Assembly (NCBI GenBank): GCA_016707885.1
Contig: JADJGU010000002.1
Span: 186,001-250,000 of the forward strand
Length of the DNA stretch: 64,000 bases
Source: Sphingomonadales bacterium
Lineage (GTDB): Bacteria > Pseudomonadota > Alphaproteobacteria > Sphingomonadales > Sphingomonadaceae
Direction of reading: 5' to 3'
Positions 15,380-24,718 of this stretch are shown here, piece by piece (within the stretch, counting starts at the first letter, position 1; the number at the start of each line of letters is the position of its first letter). Below the pieces are notes generated by a model. The model saw only the letters and a program-made list of their open reading frames with translations. It was not told where the DNA came from and ran no database searches. Made by a program: the position numbers and the translations under genes.

Positions 15380-16404
15380 GCTGGACAGGCGGCCGCAGCA
15401 AATGCCTTGCGGTTAGCAACGGCTTCGCCCGCCATACGGATGGCAGCGATCATCGAATCCGGTCGCGCTTCGCCTTTTCCGGCGATGCCAAAGGCCGTGC
15501 CATGGTCCGGCGATGTCCTTATGATGGGTAGGCCCAGCGTAATATTGACCGCTTCGTGGAAGTAGAGAGTTTTCAGCGGGATCAGTGCCTGATCATGATA
15601 GGCGCAAAGCGCTGCATCGAAATTTTGTCGGGCTTCTGCATGGAACATTGTGTCGGCGGGTAAGGGACCGATGATGTTGAATCCTTCGTCGGCAATCGAC
15701 GCGATTGCGGGGATGAAGATGTCGATCTCCTCGCGGCCTAAATTGCCGCTTTCTCCTGCATGCGGGTTGAAGCCGGCAATCGCCAGTCGCGGGTTCTTGA
15801 TGCCGAAATCGCGGCATAATCCCTTGGCCGTAGCGCGAATTCGGCGCCGTATAAGGCGGACATCGAGCTGAGACGCGACACTGGCCAGAGGGATGTGCGT
15901 CGTCATGGGAACAACGCGCAGGTCCGGACCGGCGAGCATCATCACAGCGTTGCGGCGTTCCACCCCGCAACGTTCAGCAACAAATTCGGTTTGTCCGGGA
16001 TAGTCGAAGCCGATTGCGTAAAGCTGAGCTTTGGAAACAGGGCCGGTAACCAAGCCAGCGACCGTGCCGGATCGCGCAAAGCCAGTCGCCAGCTCCAGAG
16101 CCTGTAATGCACAATGTGCACCGTCAAGATCCGGGGTGCCTGGCACAATCGATGCACAATCATGTACGTGGAAAACGGGCAACGCGTCGTCAAAGCGCTC
16201 TGCTGCCTGATCGGGATTGTCGATACGGATGACCGGACCGCCCCAGTGATGTGCAAAACTGGCAATGTCGCCTATGGCAAAGAAACTCGACAGCTTCTGA
16301 TTTTTACTGGCTTCCCATGCCTTACCGATAATTTCGGGGCCAATACCAGCCGGGTCACCGCTGGAAATAGCCAGCGGCAGCATTTCGTCGGCCCCTGCCA
16401 TCAA
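15376..16404 (-). CDS. pdxA: 4-Hydroxythreonine-4-phosphate dehydrogenase
   Basis: PdxA oxidises 4-phosphohydroxy-L-threonine in pyridoxal phosphate synthesis. About 340 residues. It opens LPLAISSGDPAGIGPEIIGKAW, keeps the metal-binding histidines (TTHIPLASV, GFNPHAGESGNLG, ALCAYHDQALIPLK) and the FHEAVNITLGLPIIRTSPDHGTAFG tail motif, with the long stretch cut here for brevity into SPDHGTAFG. The start may be TTG (16404), or the following ATG at 16401; both overlap the surA stop. The position between surA and rsmA is the standard one. Confidence 0.96.
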   Translation of the reverse strand: MMAGADEMLPLAISSGDPAGIGPEIIGKAWEASKNQKLSSFFAIGDIASFAHHWGGPVIRIDNPDQAAERFDDALPVFHVHDCASIVPGTPDLDGAHCALQALELATGFARSGTVAGLVTGPVSKAQLYAIGFDYPGQTEFVAERCGVERRNAVMMLAGPDLRVVPMTTHIPLASVASQLDVRLIRRRIRATAKGLCRDFGIKNPRLAIAGFNPHAGESGNLGREEIDIFIPAIASIADEGFNIIGPLPADTMFHAEARQNFDAALCAYHDQALIPLKTLYFHEAVNITLGLPIIRTSPDHGTAFGIAGKGEARPDSMIAAIRMAGEAVANRKAFAAAACPA

Positions 16405-17563
16405 TTATATTCGATGATTGCGTCGCGACGAAGGTCGCGCAAGTACAAGCGGGCGCGCTTGTTGGTGCGCTCATCTTCCAGCCGTGACATCACTTCGTCG
16501 AACGATTCCTGCGTTGCCGTTTCAGGTGCGTCACGTCCGCAGAGGACGAATACACGCACACCATCCGCCATCGAACGGCGCTGCCTGCGCCTCGGTCGAG
16601 CCAGCGGGAAAGGTTATGGCGATCTGTTTCAGGCTAAGTGAGGAATCGCGCGGGTCGCTGGTCGCTACCTGGCGGCGATCGATTAGCAACAGCAGGGAAA
16701 TTCCACCGGGAGCAGGAACAGCAACGATTTCATTGCTGGTCATTTCAGCTGCTGCCGTAGCAAGCGACTGCGGCAATTGCTCCAGCCGGACCCAGCCGAG
16801 GTCACCTCCAACCGCAGCGGTTGATGCTTCCGAAAACTGGCGCGCATAAGCGGTGAATGACCCGCCTTGCTGAATCTGCTCCAGGATCTTGCGGGCATTG
16901 GCAAACACCTGCTCCTGATTTTCAGGTGTCGCAGATAGGTAGATTTCGCCCAGACGGTACTCGGTGGTGCCTTTGGTTGCATTGATGCGCTGGATAATGA
17001 CGTTCACTTCGTCATCACTGACGTTGATGAACGGACGGACATTTTCGACTCAGCAACCGGCTCCACGACATTTCAGCCTTGATCTGGCGTTTCAGCGTCG
17101 CGATCGATGACCCTTTCGACTGCCAGATAGGCTTCGGTTTCCGAACGGTTTTGCGGAAATTCTGCTCGGCGACCCGCACGAAATATTGGTCGACTTCTTC
17201 CTTGGTCACTTCAACCTCGTTCGCGGCAGCTTCCTGAATCTGGAGCGATTCATCGATCAGATTGCTCAGAATCTGCGCACGAAAACGTTCTACTTCTTCG
17301 GGCGGAAGTTGATCATTGTTGGCAGCTACAATTAGAGCGAGCCGATGGTCGACGTCGGTCCCCGTGATAATCTCTCCGTTGACCACAGCCGTGGCGCGGC
17401 GAACATTGGGGTCATTGGGTTTTGCCAGCAGTTGACCACCACCCGGGATGTCTAGAGTAGTCTGGGGTAAGGATTCATCGGCAACTGTCTGACTGGAGGC
17501 AGGCGACAGGGCGGTAATGGCCGCTACACCGGTAACCAGGGCAAGACGCGTAAATAGTTTCAT
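16401..17563 (-). pseudogene. surA: Peptidyl-prolyl isomerase SurA, frameshifted and internally shortened
   Basis: SurA is a periplasmic chaperone that escorts outer-membrane proteins including LptD. The signal peptide (MKLFTRLALVTGVAAITALS) and chaperone domain (RRATAVVNGEIITGTDVDHR) are clear. An extra A at 17042-17045 breaks the frame before NVRPFINVSDDEVN. A short out-of-frame stretch near 17105-17145 hides the expected SETEAYLAV. The parvulin domain (YRLGEIYLSA to DLGWVRLEQLP) is present. At about 16570-16580 the sequence jumps from TEAQAA to a frame reading MADGVRVFVLCGRD, omitting roughly 60 residues found in homologues. The end RLYLRDLRRDAIIEYN is normal. Part of this may be assembly damage. 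Confidence 0.88.
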
Positions 17564-17660
17564 TGCATACTTCCATGAATGGCCGATACAGGCCGCGCGC
17601 AATAGGGAGCCGTGGCTGAACAATAGCTGACGAGCCTAGAATCCCCCTTTGACCCCGTTC

Positions 17661-19883
17661 TTAGACGCCCAGATTGCGAAATGCCAGACGGAAGAGGAAA
17701 GTATTGCCCCGGCGCGCGTCGCCGGTTGGCTGATAATCGCGCCGCCAGGTTAATGATAGCGATAGACAATCATCGTCATAAGCGAGGCCCAGTCGATGGC
17801 GAATGGGGTCGAATCCGTCGCTCGAAGCGATCGGGTCTTCCTGCGGCCCGGTTAGATCGATGATCGTCGAACCAAAGACCGACCAATAGCGGGCGACGCG
17901 TAGTCGACCGGCAAGCCGGATTTCCTCGCGATCTGCGAGATCTTCAACCGTTGCACCGATATCCCGGTTGAGTTTCAAATAGCCGATTTGTGCATAGGTA
18001 CTGCGCGAACCGATGGTGGCGTCGATTTCGTTGCGACGAATGGCAAAATTATCCTTGTCGAGCCGGAACCGGTGGGTGAGTTTGACAAAATCCCGGAACC
18101 GGAATTCGCTCCGCCCAACAATGTCCGAAACCTTATTGGACAGTCCGGTGCCATCAGGGAAAATTGTTGCCTTGTTCGACAGGCGGTAGCTTTGCCCGAT
18201 ATTGAATTCGAACGATGCTTTTCTGCCCTGTACGGACCAGTCCAGACCGTATGTGAGCCGGACATTATCCTCGATACGATCATAGCCCGGAAAGCGGTTC
18301 AGCGCGAAAAGATTGCTGTCTTCCAGGTCGACGGCACGGGCATCCTCATTCGGCATTTCAAGGTTTGCCGTGGTGTAGGCGGCGACCATTTGCACGCGGG
18401 GTGTCAATATTTGCGTGCCGCCAAATGCTTCGCCGACAAAGGGCCATCGGACGTCCACCGCCCCTGCCGCGATACCGCGCGCCTGCCAGCCGCTTTCACC
18501 GCGATAGATGGGCGTAATCGATGTCGCGTTTTCGTCGCTATGATATACGTCGCCACGTCCGAGCAGCGTGAAATTCACTTCCTGACCAAGGCCAGTCAGC
18601 TTGCGCAAATCCCATTTGGCCATGCCAAAAGCGCGTCGAGTATCCTGACCGGATGTTCGTCCGATCAGCAGGCTGTTGGCTTGCAACTGGACTTTGCCCC
18701 CCAGAACCGGGTCGGTGAGGCGAAGTCGATAGTCGATTTCGGGTAGCGCAATAGGTTGCAAGCCCTGCCGATCACCTGTGCGCAGCGTCTGTACGCCCCA
18801 GCCATTAAAAGCGAAATAGCTGTTATCGTCTATCCGTTCGAGGTTGATGTTATTGCGCAACCGGTCGTCGCGGCTGATATCGTAGCGGCGCAGGAATGTC
18901 CGGTCGGTCGCCAGCCGGATCGAGGCTGAACTCGACCAATTGGGCGTAAACTGGAATTTGCCGCTACCTTCCAGATAACCGCGAAACCGGTTTTCACCCG
19001 TGACGGCGACGCCCGCCGTCGAAACCCTGTTACTATAGGTGGCATAGCCGGTAATCTGGAACGCGCCCTTGTCTTCCCAGGCGCGATACTGGGCTTGCGC
19101 CATAGGGGCGACATCGCTGAATAGATGGGCCGACAGCAACAGGTCGCGGTTGTCGGCCAGTCGCCAATAATAGCCTTGCTCAACTTCGACGCCGTTGTTT
19201 CGCGAAAAGCGCAATTTGGGGATAAGGAATCCGCTACCGGCGGTCGCTTCAGCTGGGTGCGAAAGGCCCGGCAGAGGTATGACGGGCAAGCCGAATAGCT
19301 CGATGCGTGCGCCTTGATAGCGCACTCTCTTTTTGTTCGGGTCGTAAATAACCTTGACCGCTTTGACCTGCCAACTGGGATCCTTGGGGCAGCCGTCGGG
19401 ACCTTCGACTTTGCAGGCGGTATAGGCTGCTCCGTCGAGAGAATAGACACCGTTTTCACGCTTTCCGGAATTTGCGGCCAGACGGCTGCCGTCTTTCAGC
19501 ACGAGCAGCAGATTTTCGACAATGCCATCGCGTAAGCTTTCGGTCACTTCGATGCTGTCGCTATAGGCAACATCTCCGTCAGGCCCTACCGAACGGATAT
19601 TCCCGCGCGCCATCACTTTGCCCGAACGCCGGTCCCAGATTATTGTGTCGGCGCGCAGGCGATATCCGTCTCGATTGGCAATGACATTGCCCGATGCGGT
19701 GACCACATCGGTGGGGGCTTCGTAAATAATCTGGTCAGCAGAAAAAGCGATTTCGTCCGGCTCGGCGTTCGATTGTTCCTTGCCTTCATCCTGCGCCCAA
19801 GCCGGGTTTGCTACACAGCCCAATGCGACCAGTGCCAAGCACAGGCTGTAGTTCACAATCTTTGGCGAAAGGGGCTGCCGCAT
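17661..19883 (-). CDS. lptD: LPS-assembly protein LptD
   Basis: LptD is the outer-membrane beta-barrel that inserts lipopolysaccharide into the outer leaflet with LptE. The 740-residue protein has a signal peptide (cleavage after NPAWA, about residue 30), an OstA/LptA-like jellyroll domain (about 40-150: FSADQIIYEAPTDVVTASGN) and a long barrel (about 200-740) with alternating strands and the final FLFRLAFRNLGV. The cysteine pair CKVEGPDGC is visible in the linker. Unlike its operon partner surA it is intact. It heads the lptD-surA-pdxA-rsmA run. Confidence 0.95.
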   Translation of the reverse strand: MRQPLSPKIVNYSLCLALVALGCVANPAWAQDEGKEQSNAEPDEIAFSADQIIYEAPTDVVTASGNVIANRDGYRLRADTIIWDRRSGKVMARGNIRSVGPDGDVAYSDSIEVTESLRDGIVENLLLVLKDGSRLAANSGKRENGVYSLDGAAYTACKVEGPDGCPKDPSWQVKAVKVIYDPNKKRVRYQGARIELFGLPVIPLPGLSHPAEATAGSGFLIPKLRFSRNNGVEVEQGYYWRLADNRDLLLSAHLFSDVAPMAQAQYRAWEDKGAFQITGYATYSNRVSTAGVAVTGENRFRGYLEGSGKFQFTPNWSSSASIRLATDRTFLRRYDISRDDRLRNNINLERIDDNSYFAFNGWGVQTLRTGDRQGLQPIALPEIDYRLRLTDPVLGGKVQLQANSLLIGRTSGQDTRRAFGMAKWDLRKLTGLGQEVNFTLLGRGDVYHSDENATSITPIYRGESGWQARGIAAGAVDVRWPFVGEAFGGTQILTPRVQMVAAYTTANLEMPNEDARAVDLEDSNLFALNRFPGYDRIEDNVRLTYGLDWSVQGRKASFEFNIGQSYRLSNKATIFPDGTGLSNKVSDIVGRSEFRFRDFVKLTHRFRLDKDNFAIRRNEIDATIGSRSTYAQIGYLKLNRDIGATVEDLADREEIRLAGRLRVARYWSVFGSTIIDLTGPQEDPIASSDGFDPIRHRLGLAYDDDCLSLSLTWRRDYQPTGDARRGNTFLFRLAFRNLGV

Positions 19884-20092
19884 AAATGGTTACGTAAATC
19901 CTTTAGAACCGGAAAATGGCGGGGTCCAGACCCGCTATTGAAAGGGTGATAGGCCCATGGACGCTAAGCCTTGGTTACCGCAACCATCTTTTGCTTTAAT
20001 CCCGGCTGAATGTTTGCTTATAGCGTTCGCCAGAACAAGCGCGGGCCAGATTCCCCGCAATTTTTATTCAATCGCTGAAAGGCCGTTTCGAC

Positions 20093-21549
20093 ATGCAGGT
20101 AAGTTTTGCCGCCCAACGCCCCGCCGATTCCGATGTAATCGGTTTTGTGATCCAAAAAAGCACATGGGACAGCTTCGTTTTTCCGCTTGAAAATCCGGAA
20201 GCGGCCCGCGACACTGCAAAGCTTGCCCGTTTTGAAGGTAATGCCGGGCAAAGCTTCCTTTATTTTGCGCAGGAAGGCGGGCGGACAATCCGTATAGCGT
20301 TGATCGCAGTCGCTGATGATGATGCGGCGGATTATCCTCGTGCAGGTGGCGATTTGCTCGCCAAGGTACAGACTTGCGGTGCCTAGACCATCGCGCTGCA
20401 CGCGGCCAATCTTGATGCAAAGGCGGCGGCTGAGGTTGCTTACGGTGCAACGCTTCGTAACTGGCGCATCGACAAATACCGCACCAAACTGCCTGAAACG
20501 TCAAAGCCGACAATTACGGGCCTGACCGTGGTCGGCGCTCCTGCTGAAGCGGAAGACTTGTGGGCTAGCTATGCTGCGATTGCCGATGGTGTTGCCCTGA
20601 CCAAAGAATTGGTTAGCGAACCCGCCAACATCATTTATCCTGAAAGTTTTGTCGAACGCTGCCAGCATCTGCAAGCATTGGGTATCGAAATCGATGTTCT
20701 TGACGACAAGGAAATGGCTAAGCTCGGCATGGGCGCGCTGCTTGGCGTTGCACAGGGTTCGGTCCGTCCGGCGCGTATGCTGGTGATGAAATGGGATGGC
20801 ACGGGCGGCAAACAGGAAAAGCCGGTGGTGTTCGTTGGCAAGGGAGTGACTTTTGACACCGGCGGCATCTCTATCAAGCCCGCTGCGGCATGGAAGACAT
20901 GAAGTGGGACATGGGCGGCGCAGGCGCGGTTGCCGGCACGATGAAGGCCCTCGCAGGTCGCAAGGCCAAGGCCCATGTTGTCGGTATTTGCGGCCTTGTC
21001 GAGAATATGCCTGACGGCAATGCACAACGCCCGGGCGATGTCGTTACCAGCATGTCCGGCCAGACCATCGAGGTGATCAACACCGATGCAGAAGGTCGTC
21101 TCGTTCTTTGCGACGCGCTGCATTACGCGCAGGAGAAGTTCAAGCCGGATACCATCATCGATCTGGCCACACTGACCGGTGCGATCATCATTTCGCTCGG
21201 TAAGGAACATGCCGGCCTGTTTTCGAACAGCGACGAACTTTCGGACAAGCTTCTTGCCGCCGGCAAAGCGACCGGTGACAAATTGTGGCGCCTGCCGGTG
21301 GGCCCTGCCTATGACAAGCTGATCGACAGCCCGATTGCCGACATCAAGAATGTCGGTCCACGCGATGCAGGTTCGATTACTGCTGCCCAGTTCCTGCAGC
21401 GCTTTATCCAGGATGGCGTCAAATGGGCGCATCTCGACATTGCCGGCACCGTATGGGGTGACAAGGACGGTCCGACCTGGGCCAAGGGTGCCACCGGTTA
21501 TGGCGTGAAGCTGCTCGACCGGTTTGTGGCCGACAATTACGAGGCATAA
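20093..21549 (+). pseudogene. pepA: Leucyl aminopeptidase (M17), in-frame TAG plus one frameshift
   Basis: PepA is a hexameric two-metal aminopeptidase. Start MQVSFAAQRPADSDVIGFV. The frame is interrupted by TAG at 20384-20386, where the same frame continues TIALHAANLDAK; AAG (Lys) to TAG would explain it. A second break lies at 20887-20888, where KPAA should continue GMEDMKWDMGGAGAV and a lost G in GGG explains the shift. The metal-binding motifs VGKGVTFDTGGISIKP and the family signature NTDAEGRLVL are intact, as is the C-terminal domain. Length after repair, about 485 residues, is normal. Likely sequence error. holC follows 12 bases downstream, a usual pairing. Confidence 0.92.
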
Positions 21550-21561
21550 TCGGAAAGGCCG

Positions 21562-21999
21562 ATGCAGGTCGATTTCTACCAGCTGACCCGCGATCCTGCG
21601 GAACAGGTCATACCCGCCATTGCCCAGAAAATTCTGGACGATGGCGGGCGGCTGCTTGTCGTCAGTGGCGACGATGCACAACTCGGCAAACTCTCGGTCG
21701 CGCTGTGGAGCGCGAAGCCGGAAAGCTTTATCGCGCACCAAAGGTCGGGAGAGGGCGATGATAGCCTGCAACCCGTATTGCTTGCGAACGAAGCCTTAGC
21801 TTCCAACGGTGCGCGCATGATTGCCCTAGCTGATGGCGAGTGGCGCGATCAGGCGCTTGGCTTCGACCGCGCTTTTTATCTGTTCCCACCGGAAAAGACC
21901 GACAATGCCCGCACAGCCTGGCGTGCGCTGGCGGGCCGGCCTGATGTCGAGCGTCGTTACTGGAAACAGGACGGCGGAAAATGGCGGCAAGGCCCTTGA
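21562..21999 (+). CDS. holC: DNA polymerase III chi subunit
   Basis: A 145-residue HolC. The N-terminal MQVDFYQLTRDPAEQVIPAIAQKIL and the RLLVVSGDDAQLGKLSVALWS segment match the chi fold, which links the clamp loader to SSB. The C-terminal part (FDRAFYLFPPEKTDNARTAW) is also typical. It lies 12 bases after pepA, an arrangement conserved in many proteobacteria and probably one transcript. Alphaproteobacterial chi proteins diverge strongly from E. coli, and this one fits that pattern. Confidence 0.93.
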   Translation: MQVDFYQLTRDPAEQVIPAIAQKILDDGGRLLVVSGDDAQLGKLSVALWSAKPESFIAHQRSGEGDDSLQPVLLANEALASNGARMIALADGEWRDQALGFDRAFYLFPPEKTDNARTAWRALAGRPDVERRYWKQDGGKWRQGP

Positions 22000-22061
22000 G
22001 CTTCAAAATTTCCGCGATATTCTGAACGCCTATCGGGTCGCAGCCATTTCGGGAGAATGTG

Positions 22062-22553
22062 ATGAAGAAACTCACCCTGCTATTTGCGACCGCCATGATC
22101 GCATCTTGTGGCTCAGAGCCAACCACAACGGTGACTACCTCTGACGGAAAATCGGTCGAACTGACCCAAAATGGTCAAAACGAAGCGACGGTCAAAGCCG
22201 AAGATGGCACCACAGCCACTTTCTCTACCGGTGCTGCCGCTGCAAAGGACCTCCCTTTGGGGATTTCGGCTTATCCCGGTGCAGCGGTTACGGCAAACAT
22301 CTCCGGGAATGGTCCGGACGGCAAAGGTGGCGCTATGGTCACTATGACAACGTCAGATGCGCCAGACAAAGTCACGACCTTCTATAAAGCCGAAGCGACG
22401 AAACGCGGCATGACAACCAAGTCCCAGGAAACGGCGGTCGGCAACATGGCCAGTTTCTCGGCTGAAAACGAAGCAGGCGAAAAACTGGTGGCCACTGCGA
22501 CGCCAGGTGGCGAGGGTAAGACGCAGATCATGCTCGTTATCGAGACGAAGTAA
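22062..22553 (+). CDS. Putative lipoprotein
   Basis: A 163-residue protein whose signal peptide ends in a lipobox (MIASC, Cys at about 16), so it should be lipid-anchored in the envelope. The mature protein is rich in threonine, alanine and glycine: a repetitive TTTVTTSDGKSVELTQNG region, then LGISAYPGAAVTANISG and a compact domain (TFYKAEATKRGMTTKSQET, ENEAGEKLVATATP). No catalytic motif is recognisable. GTG at 22059 is an alternative start, but the ATG follows directly and suits the signal peptide better. It stands between holC and ndk. Confidence 0.75.
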   Translation: MKKLTLLFATAMIASCGSEPTTTVTTSDGKSVELTQNGQNEATVKAEDGTTATFSTGAAAAKDLPLGISAYPGAAVTANISGNGPDGKGGAMVTMTTSDAPDKVTTFYKAEATKRGMTTKSQETAVGNMASFSAENEAGEKLVATATPGGEGKTQIMLVIETK

Positions 22554-22657
22554 GCATAGCAGCTCTGCATTGAGCGACGTTTCTCGCACTTGCCTTCGTC
22601 CGGCTAGGCGGCTAGAGGCGCGCCCAATCTCAATCCCCCAACAAATGGAGTTCTCCC

Positions 22658-23080
22658 ATGGCGGTTACCCGCACCTTTTCGATCATCAAGCCCGACGCCA
22701 CCCGTCGCAACCTGACCGGCGCTGTCACAAAGATGCTGGAAGAAGCCGGCCTGCGCGTCGTTGCTTCAAAGCGCATCCACATGAGCAAGGAACAGGCCGA
22801 AGGCTTTTATGCGGTCCACAAGGAGCGCCCCTTCTTTGGTGAGCTGGTAGAGTTCATGATGAGCGAGCCCGTTGTCGTGCAGGTATTGGAAGGCGAAGAC
22901 GCCGTCACCCGCAACCGCGACATCATGGGCGCGACCAATCCGGCAGAAGCCGCTGAAGGCACGATCCGCAAGACCCACGCGCTTTCGATCGGTGAAAACA
23001 CCGTGCATGGCAGCGACAGCGACGAAAACGCGGCGATCGAAATTGCCTATTTCTTCAAGCCGGAAGAAATCGTCGGCTGA
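22658..23080 (+). CDS. ndk: Nucleoside diphosphate kinase
   Basis: A 140-residue Ndk that balances nucleoside triphosphate pools by a phosphohistidine ping-pong mechanism. It begins RTFSIIKPDATRRNLTG and contains the catalytic His in the conserved ENTVHGSDS motif (about residue 117), with RNRDIMGATNPAEAAEGTIR as the nucleotide-binding segment. A GGAG ribosome-binding site precedes the ATG. A strong intrinsic terminator follows directly, so the gene is probably monocistronic. Confidence 0.98.
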   Translation: MAVTRTFSIIKPDATRRNLTGAVTKMLEEAGLRVVASKRIHMSKEQAEGFYAVHKERPFFGELVEFMMSEPVVVQVLEGEDAVTRNRDIMGATNPAEAAEGTIRKTHALSIGENTVHGSDSDENAAIEIAYFFKPEEIVG

Positions 23081-23100
23081 TCCGCCAATCAAGCAATTTG

Positions 23101-23136
23101 AAAAGGGCCGTCCGCGCAATCGGGCGGCCCTTTTTG
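23101..23136 (+). terminator. Intrinsic terminator of ndk
   Basis: GGGCCGTCCG (23105-23114) pairs with CGGGCGGCCC (23121-23130), all ten positions including one T-G wobble, around a CGCAAT loop, and is followed by TTTTT. Confidence 0.92.
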
Positions 23137-23185
23137 TTGCACCCGCCGCGACAGGCGCTATTCGGTTGGCAAAGAGGAGATGCGC

Positions 23186-23428
23186 ATGCTGGGAATGGGT
23201 GAGGGCGAAGACTGCCCCTTTCAGTTCAATTTCGACCCCGCGACCTTCAAGGTCGGCGATACGGTGAGCTATCGCGTAACCGGCAGCCTGGAGGGCTTTC
23301 CTTTTGTCGGCACCTTGCTGGAGGTGCATGAGGATTATGTGATCATCTCGCCCGGAGAGAGCGAACCCGATGTGCGTTATTGCGCAACGCGGGAGAGCCG
23401 ACCTGTGGTTGAGGAAAGTCAGCTTTAA
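23186..23428 (+). CDS. Conserved hypothetical protein
   Basis: An 80-residue soluble protein from the ATG at 23186, chosen over the ATG six bases upstream because AAAGAGGAG then sits at normal ribosome-binding distance. Sequence features: an acidic start MLGMGEGEDCPF, then DTVSYRVTGSLEGFPFVGTL and LEVHEDYVIISPGES, which looks like a small beta-barrel. No known domain or catalytic residues recognised. It lies just behind the ndk terminator and is transcribed from its own promoter. Confidence 0.7.
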   Translation: MLGMGEGEDCPFQFNFDPATFKVGDTVSYRVTGSLEGFPFVGTLLEVHEDYVIISPGESEPDVRYCATRESRPVVEESQL

Positions 23429-23440
23429 CTGAGCAATCTT

Positions 23441-23755
23441 TTAGCTCGTGATTGTAAGTCGGCTTGCTCCCGCTTCTTTCAAAAAATTCTCTAGAAACAA
23501 AATTTCCAACTCGGCGAATTCGCCGTCAGATGCCGAAATAGTAACATTTGCGAGCCTCCATTTCGATTCTCCTCGCGCTTCTTTGAGGGCGTGCATTACT
23601 ATCGCTTCAAATGGACGGATGCGTGCAATCAGTAACGTATCGGATGAAAACTGCTCATCGGCGATTTTCGTGACGCAAATTCCATCTTTGATGTTTTTCA
23701 CGCTTATCCGGTTTTTCCCAATCGAAAGCTCATAGTCGTTAGAAAAAAATCCCAT
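23441..23755 (-). CDS. Hypothetical protein
   Basis: A 104-residue protein (MGFFSNDYELSIGKNRISVK) with a short beta-rich first half and a helical second half (PFEAIVMHALKEARGES, LEILFLENFLKEAGASR). I do not recognise the family. Its GC content is visibly below that of the neighbours, with several AT-rich stretches, which could mean weaker expression constraints or a later arrival. It starts 13 bases downstream of the purN stop on the same strand and may be the third gene of the purM-purN transcript. Confidence 0.55.
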   Translation of the reverse strand: MGFFSNDYELSIGKNRISVKNIKDGICVTKIADEQFSSDTLLIARIRPFEAIVMHALKEARGESKWRLANVTISASDGEFAELEILFLENFLKEAGASRLTITS

Positions 23756-23767
23756 TCAGAACCTCAA

Positions 23768-24718
23768 TTAAAACTCATTGGCGATTTCGAGAAGTTTGAC
23801 CAGCTTCTTAGGCGCGACCGCCAGCCAGCTTTTCGCCAGCCATTCTCCAATATGGTCCCAGTCGTTGTCGCCCAGGTCGAGGCGGATGGCGATCCAGCCG
23901 TCGCCGAAATAGGCGGGGCGGTAGTATCGGTCTTCATCCTGTTCGATCAGCATCGCCTGTTCCTCAGCGCCGCTAATCTTGACCAATAGGGATAGCTTGC
24001 CATCACCATGATGGTCGCGGCTGACATAGGCGAATTTTTTGCCGCCGATGATGCCGAAGCAAGGCATGCCGTGGCTGACGGTTTCCTCCGCCTCGGTCTG
24101 CGCTATTGCACGGATGCGGACTTGTTCGATCAGCCATTCGGGCGTGCGTTCGCGCATGACATAGTCGGCGAGGGTGCGGCTGTAGAGTTGATGCTCGGCG
24201 ATCAATACGCGTGCGGCGAGGCTGTCCGCATTATCGCTCGGCAGGATTGCGACCGGTGTCTGGCCAAGAATAGGACCATCATCGAGTTCGGCAGTGACAA
24301 GATGCACGCTGCATCCCCCATAGCTGTCGCCCGCCTCGATCGCGCGCTCATGCGTGTGCAGCCCTTTATACATTGGTAGCAGGCTAGGGTGGATATTGAG
24401 CATCCGGCCTTCCCATTTGCTGACAAATTCTGGCGAGAGAATGCGCATATAGCCGGCAAGCGCGACAAATTCGGTTTTCGCCGCGACCAGCGCGTCGTGC
24501 ATGATGCTGTCATGCGCCTCGCGGCTAAGCCCTTTATGCGGATGGGAGAAAGTCGGAATGCCCTCAGCCTCCGCCAGTTTCAGTCCTACGGCATCGGGAT
24601 TATTGCTGGCGACAAGGACAATTTCGAAAGGGCAGTCTGCTGCCTTCGCAGCATAGAGCAGCGCCGCCATGTTGGTTCCTGTCCCCGAAATCAGCACGGC
24701 GACACGAGCCTTAGCCAT
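23768..24718 (-). CDS. purN: Phosphoribosylglycinamide formyltransferase fused to a YjbR/MmcQ-like domain
   Basis: PurN makes formylglycinamide ribonucleotide from GAR and 10-formyl-THF. Residues 1-190 form the transformylase: VAVLISGTGTNMAALL, SNNPDAVGL, the catalytic segment MLNIHPSLLPMYKG, and GGCSVHLVTAELDDGPILGQ. From about residue 205 the chain continues with HGMPCFGIIGGKKFAYVSRD, then LLVKISGAEEQAMLI and WIAIRLDLGDNDWDHIGEWL, ending LAVAPKKLV, which matches the YjbR/MmcQ fold. Total 316 residues against about 200-215 for PurN alone. The start at 24718 overlaps the purM stop by 8 bases. Confidence 0.9.
   Translation of the reverse strand: MAKARVAVLISGTGTNMAALLYAAKAADCPFEIVLVASNNPDAVGLKLAEAEGIPTFSHPHKGLSREAHDSIMHDALVAAKTEFVALAGYMRILSPEFVSKWEGRMLNIHPSLLPMYKGLHTHERAIEAGDSYGGCSVHLVTAELDDGPILGQTPVAILPSDNADSLAARVLIAEHQLYSRTLADYVMRERTPEWLIEQVRIRAIAQTEAEETVSHGMPCFGIIGGKKFAYVSRDHHGDGKLSLLVKISGAEEQAMLIEQDEDRYYRPAYFGDGWIAIRLDLGDNDWDHIGEWLAKSWLAVAPKKLVKLLEIANEF

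Noticed and set aside
20384..20386. TAG in pepA as a recoded pyrrolysine or readthrough codon
   Set aside because: No recoding signal seen, the site is not known for recoding, and a second lesion in the same gene points to sequence error.
20635..21771. 378-residue open frame on the minus strand opposite pepA and holC
   Set aside because: Shadow of two recognised plus-strand genes; no ribosome-binding site or family match.
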